This document shows positions 51,781 to 61,358 of a stretch of DNA of 64,000 nt, one piece after another (position 1 is the stretch's first letter; each line of letters begins with the position of its first letter). Under the pieces are notes generated by a model. That model was not told the origin of the DNA. It saw nothing but the letters and a program-made list of their open reading frames with translations, and did not search any database. The stretch spans positions 62,001 to 126,000 of the forward strand of contig JANRJW010000013.1 of the NCBI GenBank assembly GCA_033763775.1, written 5' to 3'. The position numbers and the translations under genes were made by a program. The DNA comes from JAJTHB01 sp033763775 (GTDB lineage: Bacteria > Pseudomonadota > Alphaproteobacteria > Rickettsiales > SXRF01).

Positions 51781-52614
51781 CTATTTGTAGGTGCAATACC
51801 AAGGTGGGTTTTTGTCTCTAATATGAGCAAAGTCAGGGCAAAGCACCGCTTTGGATAGAACAAAAAATGATATGAATACAATTAAACCAACAAAACAACC
51901 TACCAGCACGAGCATGGTGTAGAAAATATTACCTTTTACATAAAGCTTGATGCGCCGCCACAAAGTGTCCTGGCTTTCATCGATTTTCATGAGTTTCGCC
52001 AGGTTGATACCCGGTTGGTTCATCACATCGGGGCCGCTATAGATGCTGTTATCCTCGATATCGCCGAGCTTTTTGGCTGCCAAACCTTGCGGCGGAGCCG
52101 CAGATCTGTCGTTAATCACCGCAGGCTGAGCTTGAGTAAAAGTAGCTGTAGCGGGTGATTTTGGCAGGTGAATGATCATCTGGTGGCCGCCAGAAGGCAG
52201 GGGGGTGATCGAGAGTGAAAATTCGTCACTTTCAGCGTCACCATGTTTAATTTGTTGTTCTATATTGTTTTTTATCACAAGTGCCAGCTTAATCTGGCTT
52301 TCAGCGGCATGTTGCCAGCCATCTGGCAGAGCGAGCCTTTTTTTGGGCAAGCCAACATGTAGTTTGCTTGCCGAGCTTTCTCGGTAGAGTTTTACTTCAA
52401 AGCCACATGCTGTCAGCACATCAAAAAAAATCTTGGCTTCATGGTTATCAGCAAAGCTGTAGGAGTGCTGTGTATTATTCGCGTTATGAATTTCTGAGGC
52501 GCTCGTCGAGTTTTGTTTGATAATCAGGTCAATGGTTGAAAGCATCGTCATAAGTGATTCGGTGTAGGAGTTGCTGTAGGCAGGTTTACTGCCATAATTT
52601 TTTGTCTGCGTCAT
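51781..52614 (-). CDS. Hypothetical protein with a C-terminal membrane anchor
   Basis: I do not recognise this 277-residue protein. The N-terminal 200 residues are polar and soluble, with SYSFADNHEAKIFFDVLTACGF and LPSGGHQMIIHLPKS as the most structured-looking parts. One strong transmembrane helix (residues about 231-255) is followed by a short tail with two cysteines. The topology suggests a cytosolic domain tethered to the membrane. Only one base separates its stop from the aroA-cmk ATG, so they share a transcript. Codon use is slightly more AT-rich than in aroA. Confidence 0.6.
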   Translation of the reverse strand: MTQTKNYGSKPAYSNSYTESLMTMLSTIDLIIKQNSTSASEIHNANNTQHSYSFADNHEAKIFFDVLTACGFEVKLYRESSASKLHVGLPKKRLALPDGWQHAAESQIKLALVIKNNIEQQIKHGDAESDEFSLSITPLPSGGHQMIIHLPKSPATATFTQAQPAVINDRSAAPPQGLAAKKLGDIEDNSIYSGPDVMNQPGINLAKLMKIDESQDTLWRRIKLYVKGNIFYTMLVLVGCFVGLIVFISFFVLSKAVLCPDFAHIRDKNPPWYCTYK

Positions 52615-52831
52615 CCGGAATCAGTGAAACCGCATCGACAAATACATCGATAAGCGCTGATAAATCATCGATACATCATAATGTTGCAGCCTATTGAATG
52701 CTCCATGCGACAGGGTTGGCAGACCAAGACAGTCATGCTATCGCAGTGTCATCAGGTTACATCCCCTGAATAATAGTCGTATAATATATATTATGGAAAA
52801 AATAGCTGAGGGAATGGTGCGGCTAGGGCTC
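52615..52831. other. Intergenic region upstream of the membrane-anchored protein
   Basis: These 217 bases hold short CATCGATA-like direct repeats near 52640-52680 and an AT-rich palindrome, ATAATATATATTAT, near 52782-52795. Both could be regulatory. The apparent plus-strand frame here only reads antisense to the gpx gene. No RNA gene is recognised. Confidence 0.4.
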
Positions 52832-53398
52832 TTACTTGCTGATTTCCTTGTCAATTGCTGCTTTCAGCTTGTCAGAATCTGGCGCGGTAATGGAGCTGAA
52901 ATGATCAACCGGCATGCCATTTTTGCCAATCAGATACTTATGAAAATTCCATTTGGGGCCCGAGCCAAAGCCCAACGTTTCTGTGAGCCAGACATAAAGC
53001 GGATGCGCGTTTTTTCCGGTTACTTCCACTTTGCTGGTCATGGGAAATGACACCCCATAATTCAGCTCGCAGAACTCTTTAATCTGCTTTTCGCTACCCG
53101 GTTCCTGGCCGCCAAAATCATTGGATGGTACGCCGATAATCACCAATCCTTTATCTTTGTAGGCCTCGTGGAGCGCCTGAAGACCCTTATACTGGCCGGT
53201 AAAGCCGCATTTCGAGGCGGTGTTAACCACCAGCAGCACCTTGCCGCGATACGCAGAAAGCGGCATGGCATCGCCAGCAAGTGATGTAAATTCAAAATCA
53301 TAAGCGGTTTTATCGGTGGCGCTGGCCTCGGCCTGCCCCATAAGGCTTGTCATCAGGGTTGCTCCTAAAAAAATAAGATATTGCAGTGGTTTTTTCAT
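52832..53398 (-). CDS. Glutathione-peroxidase-family thiol peroxidase, exported
   Basis: The 188-residue protein has a signal peptide (IFLGATLMTSLMGQAEA, cleavage near residue 26) and a complete GPx domain. The peroxidatic cysteine is Cys64 in NTASKCGFTGQYKGLQ. The glutamine/tryptophan partners are in PSNDFGGQEPGSE and WNFHKYLIGKNG. Bacterial Cys-type members usually use thioredoxin and reduce lipid or organic hydroperoxides. Export to the periplasm is inferred. It overlaps the MBL gene stop (ATGA) and ends the long minus-strand operon. Confidence 0.9.
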   Translation of the reverse strand: MKKPLQYLIFLGATLMTSLMGQAEASATDKTAYDFEFTSLAGDAMPLSAYRGKVLLVVNTASKCGFTGQYKGLQALHEAYKDKGLVIIGVPSNDFGGQEPGSEKQIKEFCELNYGVSFPMTSKVEVTGKNAHPLYVWLTETLGFGSGPKWNFHKYLIGKNGMPVDHFSSITAPDSDKLKAAIDKEISK

Positions 53399-54177
53399 GT
53401 TGGATCCTTGGTTTCAATGACCATGCCGTCATAGCCCGGCACCACACCAGCGGGCAACTCTTTTGATAGTTGCTCATAATCAAAATCGTGAGACATGTGG
53501 GTCAGGATGGCGAGTTCGGGCTTCACCCGCTTGATCCAGCCAAGCGTCATTTCCAGGCTGGCATGGGTCATGGATGGGCTGTAGCGCAGGCAGTCCACCA
53601 CCCAGATCTTGGTTCCCTCGAGCGCGCCAAAGGCGCTTTCTTCCAGCCCATCAGTATCAGTGGAATAAGCAAAATTTCCAATGCGATAGCCGAGGCTGGT
53701 GGTTTTTCCATGGAGCTGTCTGAAATAAGCCACTGGAATACCGAGCACATCACACACCCCCCTTTCCCCCTCAGCCAGAATATTCGCCGTCAGGCATGGC
53801 CTGAACCATATGGGCGGTTTTTCCATGAAAGCATAGCCAAATTTGCTTTTTAATGAGTTATATGTCGCATTATCACAATAAATTGGTAGAGCTTTATCTG
53901 ATAAGTAGTTGAACGACCGTAGGTCATCAAGGCCGTGCGTGTGGTCGGCGTGGTCATGTGTATAAAGTACGGCGTCGATGTGGCTCAGCTGGTTGGCCAG
54001 CGCTTGCTGCCTGAGGTCTGGTGAGCTGTCAATCAGCAGGGTTTTGCCCATCGCCTGAACAAGCACAGAGACGCGGCTGCGCTTGTTTTTTGGATCATTT
54101 GACAGACAAACCGGGCACTGACAGCCAATGACGGGCACACCGGTGGAACTGCCACAGCCAAGGATGGTCACGCGCAT
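53395..54177 (-). CDS. Metallo-beta-lactamase-fold hydrolase (PhnP-like)
   Basis: The 260-residue protein opens with ILGCGSSTGVPVIGCQCPVC, the PhnP-type N-terminus, which has extra cysteines for a structural zinc site. The dinuclear metal site is THDHADHTHGLDDLR, with further ligands in RQLHG and LTHMSHDF. The family hydrolyses cyclic phosphodiesters or nucleic acids. It follows tatD with a ten-base overlap, an arrangement conserved in alphaproteobacteria (metG-tatD-MBL). The substrate is unknown. Confidence 0.88.
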   Translation of the reverse strand: MRVTILGCGSSTGVPVIGCQCPVCLSNDPKNKRSRVSVLVQAMGKTLLIDSSPDLRQQALANQLSHIDAVLYTHDHADHTHGLDDLRSFNYLSDKALPIYCDNATYNSLKSKFGYAFMEKPPIWFRPCLTANILAEGERGVCDVLGIPVAYFRQLHGKTTSLGYRIGNFAYSTDTDGLEESAFGALEGTKIWVVDCLRYSPSMTHASLEMTLGWIKRVKPELAILTHMSHDFDYEQLSKELPAGVVPGYDGMVIETKDPT

Positions 54178-54974
54178 GTGGATAAGTCTGTGGCTGGATG
54201 CTGCGCCTTGTCAAACAAGCGGAAGAAATTTTCTGTGGTTATCGCCGCCATTTTATCTTCTGGTATAGATTTAACATCGGCTAGTATCCTATTGGTATAT
54301 ATCGTATATGATGGCTCATTTCGCTTGCCGCGATAAGGTGCTGGTGCAAGAAAAGGTGCATCTGTTTCCACCAGCAGCCTGTCAAGTGGCACATCTTTGA
54401 GCGCATCCCTGATTGCACCGGAATTTTTGAAGGAAATAATCCCGGAGAGCGATATGTAGCCGCCCATTTCTACTGATCTGACAGCAAGTTCTTTGGTGCC
54501 GGTAAAGCAGTGGATAAGGAATTTAAACGCACCTTTCTGCATTTCGTCCGCCAGCACACGGATGGTATCGCCATCAGCATCACGGCTATGGACAATCACT
54601 GGCAGGCCGGTTTTTCTTCCCGCCTCGATGTGCTGGCGAAAATTATCTTCCTGAAGCTTTCTGCTGGCGGTTTCGTAGTGGAAATCCAGACCCGTCTCGC
54701 CAATGCCAATGACTTTGGGGTATGAACATTTGGCGATAAGCTCCTCGGCGCTCACCTGTTTTTCATCGCCCGAATCGTTCGGGTGCACCCCGACGGAACA
54801 ATACACCCCATCATATTGCTGGGCGATAGCGTGCACCTCATCAAACTCTGCCATTTCGGTGCAGATGGTTTGCATGACCTTCACCCCTGCCGCGCGCGCA
54901 CGGGCGATGATATCGCCCAAATCTTCCTTGAAATCCGGAAAGTTAAGGTGGCAATGCGAATCAACCAGCATCAT
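54168..54974 (-). CDS. tatD: TatD-family metal-dependent deoxyribonuclease
   Basis: The 268-residue TIM-barrel protein has MLVDSHCHLNFPDF, SVGVHPNDSG, IGIGETGLDFHYE, VIVHSRDADGD and LLVETDAPFLAPAPYRGKRN, all TatD metal-site motifs. It is an exonuclease or proofreading enzyme involved in DNA repair. Two ATGs stand at the start; either is possible. Its start overlaps the metG stop. Confidence 0.94.
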   Translation of the reverse strand: MMLVDSHCHLNFPDFKEDLGDIIARARAAGVKVMQTICTEMAEFDEVHAIAQQYDGVYCSVGVHPNDSGDEKQVSAEELIAKCSYPKVIGIGETGLDFHYETASRKLQEDNFRQHIEAGRKTGLPVIVHSRDADGDTIRVLADEMQKGAFKFLIHCFTGTKELAVRSVEMGGYISLSGIISFKNSGAIRDALKDVPLDRLLVETDAPFLAPAPYRGKRNEPSYTIYTNRILADVKSIPEDKMAAITTENFFRLFDKAQHPATDLSTCA

Positions 54975-56515
54975 GCGGCTTTGGTGTCCTGCTGGATGCG
55001 AGGAAAAATTGGCTCAGGCGCGGGCAGCGGCAAGCCGACCTTCAGCGCGTGGGCTTCGCTTAAGCGGTCAAAACCACGCTCGGCGGGCAAAACAGCAAGC
55101 TGATTCAGCATCTTATCCGCCGCCCCGGGGATGAAGGGCTGGAGCATGATAGCAATGCAGCGAATCGCTTCCAGCAGATGATAGAGCGTGGCGTTCATTA
55201 GCCGTTCATCGATTTTTTTCTGCTTCCACGGTGCTTTCTGGTCAATATACTGGTTGGCTTCCGCAGCGATGGCGACAATATCGGCCAGAATCTCATGAAA
55301 GCGGCAATCGAGATACGCCCCCTCCACCAGCGATGGGGTTTCCTTGCGCGTGACATACACCTTTTCAAGGAAACCTAAATCCAGCTCATCGCGCGCGACG
55401 CCGGCACTATCCGGCACCATTCCGCCGCAATTTTTCTGTACCATGGAAAGGGTGCGCTGCAGCAGGTTACCGACCGTATTGGCAAGCTCGCTGTTAATGA
55501 CCGTGACCATGCGCTCACGGGAAAAATTACCATCATTGCCAAACGGCACTTCCCGCATAAGGAAATAGCGTGTCTGATCAAGGCCAAACTCCTCGACCAG
55601 CGCCTGCGGCGCCACGACATTACCCAGCGATTTGCTCATTTTTTCGCCTTCAATCGTCCACCAGCCATGGGCAAAAATGCGCTTTGGCAGCGGCAGGTTC
55701 GCCGCCATCAGGAAGGCCGGCCAGTAGACGCCGTGGAAGCGGATGATATCTTTGCCGACCATGTGCATATCGGCAGGCCAGAATTGCTTCATCTGCCCCG
55801 TTTCATCCGGAAAACCTAGCGCAGAGAGATAGTTAGCGAGCGCATCCAGCCAGACATACATGATATGCTTGCCATCGCCCGGCACGGGAATGCCCCACGA
55901 AAAGGTGGTGCGCGAAATGGAAAGATCTTTCAGGCCGCCTTTCACAAAGCTGATGATTTCATTATAGCGCGATTGCGGGCGGATAAAATCCGGATGCGCC
56001 GCATAATAATCCAGAAGCGGCTGCTGCCACTTGGAAAGATTGAAGAAATAGCTCGGCTCCTCAACCCACTCCACCTCTGCACCGGTGGGGGCTTTGCCGC
56101 CCACCAGTTCGGATTCGGCGTAGTACGCCTCGTCGCGCACCGCATACCAGCCAGCATATTTGCCTTCATAAATATGGCCGTTTTGCTGCATGCGCTGCCA
56201 CAGCGCCTGCGCGGAAGCAATGTGGCGCGGCTCGGTGGTGCGGATGAAATCATCATTGCTCAGGTTAAGCAGCGCGGTGATTTCGCGGAAATGCTGCGAA
56301 TTAGCATCCGCCAGAGCCTTCGGGGTGGTGCCGCTGCTGGCGGCCGATTTTTCCACCTTCTGCCCGTGCTCGTCGGTGCCGGTTAGGAATTTGACCTGGG
56401 CGCCAGCGAGGCGCTTGTAGCGCGCAAGCACATCGCACGCCACCGACGTATAGGCATGGCCGATATGCGGGCGGTCATTCACATAGTAAATGGGGGTCGT
56501 GATGTAAAAATTCAT
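54971..56515 (-). CDS. metG: Methionyl-tRNA synthetase
   Basis: The class I synthetase charges tRNA-Met. The N-terminal nucleotide fold has TTPIYYVNDRPHIGHAYTSV with the HIGH motif at 17-20. KMSKS appears in GEKMSKSLGNVV near residue 292. The connective peptide between lacks zinc-ribbon cysteines, so this is the short zinc-free form. The helical anticodon domain forms the end. The 514-residue length lacks the C-terminal Trbp111-like domain. holB ends 24 bases upstream. Confidence 0.97.
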   Translation of the reverse strand: MNFYITTPIYYVNDRPHIGHAYTSVACDVLARYKRLAGAQVKFLTGTDEHGQKVEKSAASSGTTPKALADANSQHFREITALLNLSNDDFIRTTEPRHIASAQALWQRMQQNGHIYEGKYAGWYAVRDEAYYAESELVGGKAPTGAEVEWVEEPSYFFNLSKWQQPLLDYYAAHPDFIRPQSRYNEIISFVKGGLKDLSISRTTFSWGIPVPGDGKHIMYVWLDALANYLSALGFPDETGQMKQFWPADMHMVGKDIIRFHGVYWPAFLMAANLPLPKRIFAHGWWTIEGEKMSKSLGNVVAPQALVEEFGLDQTRYFLMREVPFGNDGNFSRERMVTVINSELANTVGNLLQRTLSMVQKNCGGMVPDSAGVARDELDLGFLEKVYVTRKETPSLVEGAYLDCRFHEILADIVAIAAEANQYIDQKAPWKQKKIDERLMNATLYHLLEAIRCIAIMLQPFIPGAADKMLNQLAVLPAERGFDRLSEAHALKVGLPLPAPEPIFPRIQQDTKAA

Positions 56516-56539
56516 GGCAGCAAGTGTAGAGAATTTTTG

Positions 56540-57547
56540 CTAACTCGCAACCAGCCACTTCATATCCGGCTCAGAAATTCCATGCAGCCAGCTGATGGCC
56601 GCTTGTTTGGCGTCCAGATGCCGCGCCGCGACTAGCGCAAATTGTTCCTGGGATTGCTGCCATTTTGCTGCCCAGACCGGGGCTGGATGAAGCTGTGCAA
56701 TGGCGTAAAGCATTCCCTCCTCGCCGCTGATGATCTCCGGCTGCGAAATATGGCTGGCGCTTTTGCAGAGTTTTGACAGCATCACGAGCGCCAGCTGGGA
56801 AAACTGCGCCCAGTTCTGGTGCACAGAGCCAGCGGCAATCTTATCAGCAAACTGGCTGACAGCCGCAGGGCTCATGCGCGGTAGTTCGCGCAGCAGCCCA
56901 AGCAGCGAGGCATACATCTCCAGTGCCTGCCGGCTGGCAAGCTCCAGCGCCATGCCGGGGGCATAGTCACAAAGCAGGCCGAGGCTTTCGCGCTGGTTGA
57001 TGTCCAGCTCGGGCGCTTTGCTGCGCATCACCTCATGATAATCCTCTCGCGAAAGCGGCGAGAGCTTCACACTGCGGCAACGCGAGCGAATGGTAGGCAG
57101 CAGGCGCCCGGGCGTATGGGAAACCAGCATCAGGATGGCTTGTGGCGGCGGTTCCTCAAGGATTTTCAAAATGGCGTTGGCGGCGTTTACGTTCAGGTTA
57201 TCAATGCTGTCGATGATGACCACCCGCCAGCTGCTTTCACCCGGCGTCATCGCCAGAAACTGCGCCACCTTCCTTGCCTGCTCAACCGAGATTTCCTGCT
57301 TCAGCTCGTCTTTTTTTGGGTCGATTTCCTGCTGAACCACCAGAAAATCCGCGTGCGCCCCCGCCTCCATGCGCCGCGCTGCGCCCTCTTCGTCTGCGCC
57401 CATGGCCAGCAATGAGCAGGCAAGCTGTCTGGCGAGTGTGGCTTTGCCGATGCCGCGCGCGCCGGTGATCAGCAGCCCATGCGCCAGCCTGCCGCGCGAC
57501 GCGTCAGCCTGCAGTTGCTCAAGAGTTTCCTGATGGCCTGCAATCAT
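56540..57547 (-). CDS. holB: DNA polymerase III delta' subunit
   Basis: HolB is part of the clamp loader. The 335-residue protein has Walker A LITGARGIGKATLARQLAC, the DNA-loading motif VVIIDSIDNLNVNAANAILKILEEPP, and SHTPGRLLPTIRSRC with the SRC arginine finger. The Walker A form RGIGKATL is a weakened P-loop, as is normal for delta'. The start ATG overlaps the tmk stop (TGATG). The zinc cysteines of E. coli delta' are not seen. Confidence 0.92.
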   Translation of the reverse strand: MIAGHQETLEQLQADASRGRLAHGLLITGARGIGKATLARQLACSLLAMGADEEGAARRMEAGAHADFLVVQQEIDPKKDELKQEISVEQARKVAQFLAMTPGESSWRVVIIDSIDNLNVNAANAILKILEEPPPQAILMLVSHTPGRLLPTIRSRCRSVKLSPLSREDYHEVMRSKAPELDINQRESLGLLCDYAPGMALELASRQALEMYASLLGLLRELPRMSPAAVSQFADKIAAGSVHQNWAQFSQLALVMLSKLCKSASHISQPEIISGEEGMLYAIAQLHPAPVWAAKWQQSQEQFALVAARHLDAKQAAISWLHGISEPDMKWLVAS

Positions 57548-58173
57548 CAAAGCCCCAGCCTTTGAAACACGACGTTCTTAATTTCTGCCGCCACCTCTTC
57601 CACTGTCTTTGATGCATCTACTAACACGCAGCGGGCGGGCTCTGCGCGTGCAATCGCGAGAAAACCCTCGCGCACGCGCTGGTGGAAATCAAGCGAAAGC
57701 TGTTCAAAACGCATCTCGCTGCCGCGGCGCGCGCTGGCGCGCGCAAGGCCAGTTTCGGGCGACACATCCAGTATCAGCGTCAGGCTGGGCGCAAAATTCC
57801 CGAGTGTGAGCGTGCGGAGCGTATCGATAAACTGGCTGCTCACACCTTTTCCAATGCCCTGATAAACGCGGGTGGAATCAGAAAAACGGTCGCAGATGAC
57901 GATGTTACCCTGCGCGAGCGCTGGCCTGACGGTGCGTGCGAGGTGGTCGGTGCGGGCGGCGTAAAAGAGCAAGGTTTCGGTCAGGCTGTCCCAACGGTCT
58001 GCCTCACCAGTGACCAGCAGTTCGCGGATTTTTTCAGCACCGGCAGAGCCGCCAGGTTCGCGGGTGATGGTGATGCTGCGGCCAGCCGCTGCGAGTGCCT
58101 CTGCCAGCAGTTTAATCTGGGTGGTTTTGCCGCACCCTTCCCCACCTTCCAGCGTGATAAACTGGCCAGCCAT
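57547..58173 (-). CDS. tmk: Thymidylate kinase
   Basis: Tmk phosphorylates dTMP to dTDP. The 208-residue protein starts MAGQFITLEGGEGCGKTTQ with the P-loop, then TREPGGSAGAEKIREL and ICDRFSDSTRVYQG, the DR-Y motif. The LID region is RASARRGSEMRFE. The ATG overlaps the dacC stop (TAATG). A longer frame upstream reads into dacC and is not used. Confidence 0.95.
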   Translation of the reverse strand: MAGQFITLEGGEGCGKTTQIKLLAEALAAAGRSITITREPGGSAGAEKIRELLVTGEADRWDSLTETLLFYAARTDHLARTVRPALAQGNIVICDRFSDSTRVYQGIGKGVSSQFIDTLRTLTLGNFAPSLTLILDVSPETGLARASARRGSEMRFEQLSLDFHQRVREGFLAIARAEPARCVLVDASKTVEEVAAEIKNVVFQRLGL

Positions 58174-59309
58174 TACAAGCCGCTGATCTGGTAGCGGATT
58201 TTTGCCCACCAGTAATCAAAGCCTGAAAGTTGCTGCACTTCTTCCCCCGCAACGAGCGCAATCGTTTGTGATTCCAGCCCCGGTGCGGATATCACGACAT
58301 CTGCCACATGCGCGCCCTTAGCTATGGGCGGCAGGAGGGGGCTGTTATATTTCAGCATCATGGTTATATTATTTGCCGCTGCAATTGGAAGTGTCATTAC
58401 CACATCATTTTCAGCCACGAGCGGGACGGTCTCTGCCGTGCCAAACCACACCGGCGCATCATCTATTTTCTGGCCTGCGGCGAGCAGCTTTTTGTTTTCA
58501 AATTCACGAAGCCCCCAGCGCAGTAGCCGATCCCCTTCCTCCACGCGGGCGTTATCGCTCTCCAGCCCGTTGACCACTAAAATCACCCGGCGCTCCCCCT
58601 TCTTGGCAGACAGCGTGATGCCATAGCCCGCTATTTCGGTGTGGCCGGTTTTCAGGCCATCGACGCCGATATCGCTGGCAAGCAAACGGTTGCGGTTGGC
58701 CTGAGTGATGTTGTTATAGGTAAACTCGCGCTCGGAATAATAGTGATAATAGTCCGGGAAATCGTTGATAATACGGCGCGCCAGATGCGCCAGATCGCGC
58801 GCGGTCATCACGTGGCCTTCATCCGGCCAGCCGGTGGAGTTTACGAAGTGACTGCCCGTCAGGCCTATTTCTTTTCCGATACGGTTCATCTCGGCGGCAA
58901 AGGCTTCTTCGCTGCCGCTGATATTTTCAGCAACCGTGATGCAGGCATCATTGCCGGATTGAATGATAATGCCGCGAATCAGCGTTTCCACCGGCACCTT
59001 ATCCCCCACATGCACAAAGGTTTTGGAGCCTTGAGTGCGCCATGCTTTTTCGCTCACGGTGAATTCGTCTGTCAGTTTCACGCGGCCTTCTTTCATGCGG
59101 GAAAACAGCACATACGCGGTCATCAATTTGCTCATCGACGAGGGCGGCATCGCTACCTCCCCGTCTTTATTCAGCAGCACCGTGCCGGTGGTGGCATCGA
59201 TCATGTAGGCGTGTTTCGCCGATGTTTCGATAGCATGCACCGCTGCCGGAAGAAATATGCCAACTAATAATACAAAAAAATTAACGATATGCGTGTAGCG
59301 TTTTGTCAT
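58173..59309 (-). CDS. dacC: D-alanyl-D-alanine carboxypeptidase (PBP5/6 type)
   Basis: The enzyme trims the terminal D-Ala from peptidoglycan pentapeptides. A signal peptide (VNFFVLLVGIFLPAAVHA, cleavage near residue 26) is followed by the class S11 motifs: SSMSKLM with Ser58 and Lys61, QSGNDACI (SGN), and GLKTGHTEIAG (KTG). The C-terminal beta domain and amphipathic anchor (FDYWWAKIRYQISGL) keep it on the outer face of the inner membrane. It follows rlpA by 17 bases in the cell-wall/replication operon. Confidence 0.95.
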   Translation of the reverse strand: MTKRYTHIVNFFVLLVGIFLPAAVHAIETSAKHAYMIDATTGTVLLNKDGEVAMPPSSMSKLMTAYVLFSRMKEGRVKLTDEFTVSEKAWRTQGSKTFVHVGDKVPVETLIRGIIIQSGNDACITVAENISGSEEAFAAEMNRIGKEIGLTGSHFVNSTGWPDEGHVMTARDLAHLARRIINDFPDYYHYYSEREFTYNNITQANRNRLLASDIGVDGLKTGHTEIAGYGITLSAKKGERRVILVVNGLESDNARVEEGDRLLRWGLREFENKKLLAAGQKIDDAPVWFGTAETVPLVAENDVVMTLPIAAANNITMMLKYNSPLLPPIAKGAHVADVVISAPGLESQTIALVAGEEVQQLSGFDYWWAKIRYQISGL

Positions 59310-59326
59310 CCGTTATCCGTTATATG

Positions 59327-60448
59327 TTATTGCTGCACAATTCTCGCTTCAGGTGCGCCGCTGGAGCGAACCTCGGTCAGTGTCATATCGGCGGTGGATT
59401 TTTCTTCGAATGGACCCACCCTCACCCGCCACCAGCGTTTGCCAGTTACCTCAATATTTTCGACCCTGACATCGGAAATATGCGACAGCTTGTCCTTCAA
59501 TTTCTGAGCGTTCATTTCTGTTGAAAATGATCCGGCCTGAATAAAATAGCCGGCGGCCGGGACGCCAGCCGAGGGTGCGATATGCCGGTCTTTATTGCTC
59601 TGTTTGCTTTCTGTCAGCTTGATGGGCAGCGGTTTTGGGTTATTTAGCACTAAAGCGCCCGGCTCAACCGAATCAGACTGCTTATCAGTGGTTGCCTCTG
59701 GTGTTTCAGCCGCGATTGTTTCTGCTTTGGCTTCAGAAATGAGCGAGAGACGGCGTTCAGGTTTGTGCAACACCACTTCTTTGCCGCGCTGAGGTGAAGA
59801 AGGTTTTGGTTTTAAATCACCACTGCCAACTGACATCACCGGCGCAGCGCTTGCAATCTGGTCAGTACCGCTGGTGGCAATGCTGGTTTCTACAATCGCG
59901 GCTTCCTCCGGCTCAGTTGATTGAGCGATGGAGGTTTCCTTGCGGCTTTTGATTTCTTCATTATAGGCAAACATATCAATCTCGCCGCCGCGCTGCTGGC
60001 GCTCGGCAAGGTAGCGCTCCGTTTCTGCTTTCAGAAACTGCACGCGCACTTTTGCCAGGCCGGTAATGCCGAGCAGCTGCGCCGAACGTTTTGACAAGTC
60101 GATGATACGATTTTCAGCAAAAGGGCCGCGATCATTCACGCGCACCACCAGCGATTTGCCATTTTCAAGATTCGTGACCCTGACCAGCGACGGCATCGGA
60201 AGCGTCGGATGAGCGGCGGTTAAATCATATTTGTCATATCGCTCGCCATTGGCGGTGCTTTTGCCATGAAAACCCGGACCATACCATGAAGCAATGCCAG
60301 TTTTATCATAATCCGGGTCATAAGCGGGATAGTAAGTTTTTCCCTCAATCACATAGGGCTTGCCGATTTTTACGCCAGGAGGGGCGGGTTGCTCGGCACA
60401 TGCAGTTAAAAGCAATAATACGGTTGCGATGGTACTGAGATGTTTCAT
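59327..60448 (-). CDS. rlpA: RlpA lipoprotein with SPOR domain
   Basis: RlpA is a septal lytic transglycosylase that acts on denuded glycan strands. A lipoprotein signal ends in LLLLTAC (start MKHLSTIATV). The double-psi beta-barrel reads GIASWYGPGFHGKSTANGERYDKYDLTAAHPTLP and NDRGPFAENRIIDLSKRSA; these are separate blocks about 40 residues apart. A long Ser/Glu-rich linker follows. The C-terminal SPOR domain (YFIQAGSFSTEMNAQKLKDKL) binds septal peptidoglycan. The ATG overlaps the mltB stop. Confidence 0.92.
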   Translation of the reverse strand: MKHLSTIATVLLLLTACAEQPAPPGVKIGKPYVIEGKTYYPAYDPDYDKTGIASWYGPGFHGKSTANGERYDKYDLTAAHPTLPMPSLVRVTNLENGKSLVVRVNDRGPFAENRIIDLSKRSAQLLGITGLAKVRVQFLKAETERYLAERQQRGGEIDMFAYNEEIKSRKETSIAQSTEPEEAAIVETSIATSGTDQIASAAPVMSVGSGDLKPKPSSPQRGKEVVLHKPERRLSLISEAKAETIAAETPEATTDKQSDSVEPGALVLNNPKPLPIKLTESKQSNKDRHIAPSAGVPAAGYFIQAGSFSTEMNAQKLKDKLSHISDVRVENIEVTGKRWWRVRVGPFEEKSTADMTLTEVRSSGAPEARIVQQ

Positions 60449-61269
60449 GCGTCCTCCCTGATGCGCTCGGCAATCTGCATCACTGCGGTGGCGAAATAGC
60501 GCGAGCGGTTCCATTTCAGAATGACATTAAACTGGTTGTCCTTATCATCGTTCCAGCCGTGCTTGCTCAGATAATTAGCGATGGAGGCAAACACGTCAGC
60601 TTCGGTGTTCCAGATATCGCGCTTGCCATCGCCGTTATGATCAACAGCAAAATTCAGAAAGCTCGATGGCATGAACTGGCATTGCCCCATGGCTCCTGCC
60701 CATGACCCTTGCATATCGTAAGCGCTGATATGGTCTTCATCAATGATGCGCAGTGCGTTCATCAGCTCGCCGCGGAAATAAGCGCTGCGGCGACCATCAT
60801 AGGCAAGTGTTGCCAGTGATTCTACGACCGAAAAACTGCCCGTATTGCTTCCATAGCTAGTCTCAATACCCCATAGCGCAACAATGAATTCCGGCGCTAC
60901 ACCATATTGTTTACTGATGGGTTCCAGCAGTTCGCGGTGCTGAGCCAGCATCTCCCGCCCGCGAGCAATGCGCTGATCGCTGATGACCTTGGAGAGATAT
61001 TCTTCCTGCGTCAGCTTGGTTTCTGGCTGCCTGCGATCAAGACGGATCACACGGCTGTCATGCGCAATACCGCTGAGCGCTTCATCAATGGTGGCCTGAG
61101 AAATGCCTTTGCTACGTGCCTCTTTTTTCACGCTCTTCAGCCACTGGTTAAATACAGCATCGCTCGGCGCGGCGGGAATGGTTGTGTCTGTTTTATTTTC
61201 TTTGGGCGGCTCTGCGGCGCAGGAGGCAAGTAGCAGTGAACTGAAAAGAACAAAAACCAATCGGCGCAT
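60445..61269 (-). CDS. mltB: Membrane-bound lytic murein transglycosylase B
   Basis: The 274-residue lipoprotein (MRRLVFVLFSSLLLASCAAE, lipidated cysteine near residue 17) has the MltB/Slt fold. FNQWLKSVKKEARSKGISQ is the family N-motif. The catalytic glutamate is in VALWGIETSYGSNTGSF, and YDMQGSWAGAMGQCQFMPSSF is the substrate groove. A DHNGDGKRDIWNTEADVFAS calcium-like motif is also present. It cleaves glycan strands to 1,6-anhydro products, a fitting partner for RlpA. It is the first gene of a nine-gene minus-strand operon ending at gpx. Confidence 0.94.
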   Translation of the reverse strand: MRRLVFVLFSSLLLASCAAEPPKENKTDTTIPAAPSDAVFNQWLKSVKKEARSKGISQATIDEALSGIAHDSRVIRLDRRQPETKLTQEEYLSKVISDQRIARGREMLAQHRELLEPISKQYGVAPEFIVALWGIETSYGSNTGSFSVVESLATLAYDGRRSAYFRGELMNALRIIDEDHISAYDMQGSWAGAMGQCQFMPSSFLNFAVDHNGDGKRDIWNTEADVFASIANYLSKHGWNDDKDNQFNVILKWNRSRYFATAVMQIAERIREDA

Positions 61270-61358
61270 AAAATACCTGACATAAAGAATCAACATCGTT
61301 ACCATACCCACCGTTTTACAATTCACAAGTTAGAAAGTGACTAACAGAAAGTTCATCT

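Noticed and set aside
52694..53050. A plus-strand ORF spanning the gap upstream of the membrane-anchored protein
   Set aside because: Most of it is antisense to gpx, and the part in the gap has no ribosome site or recognisable motif.
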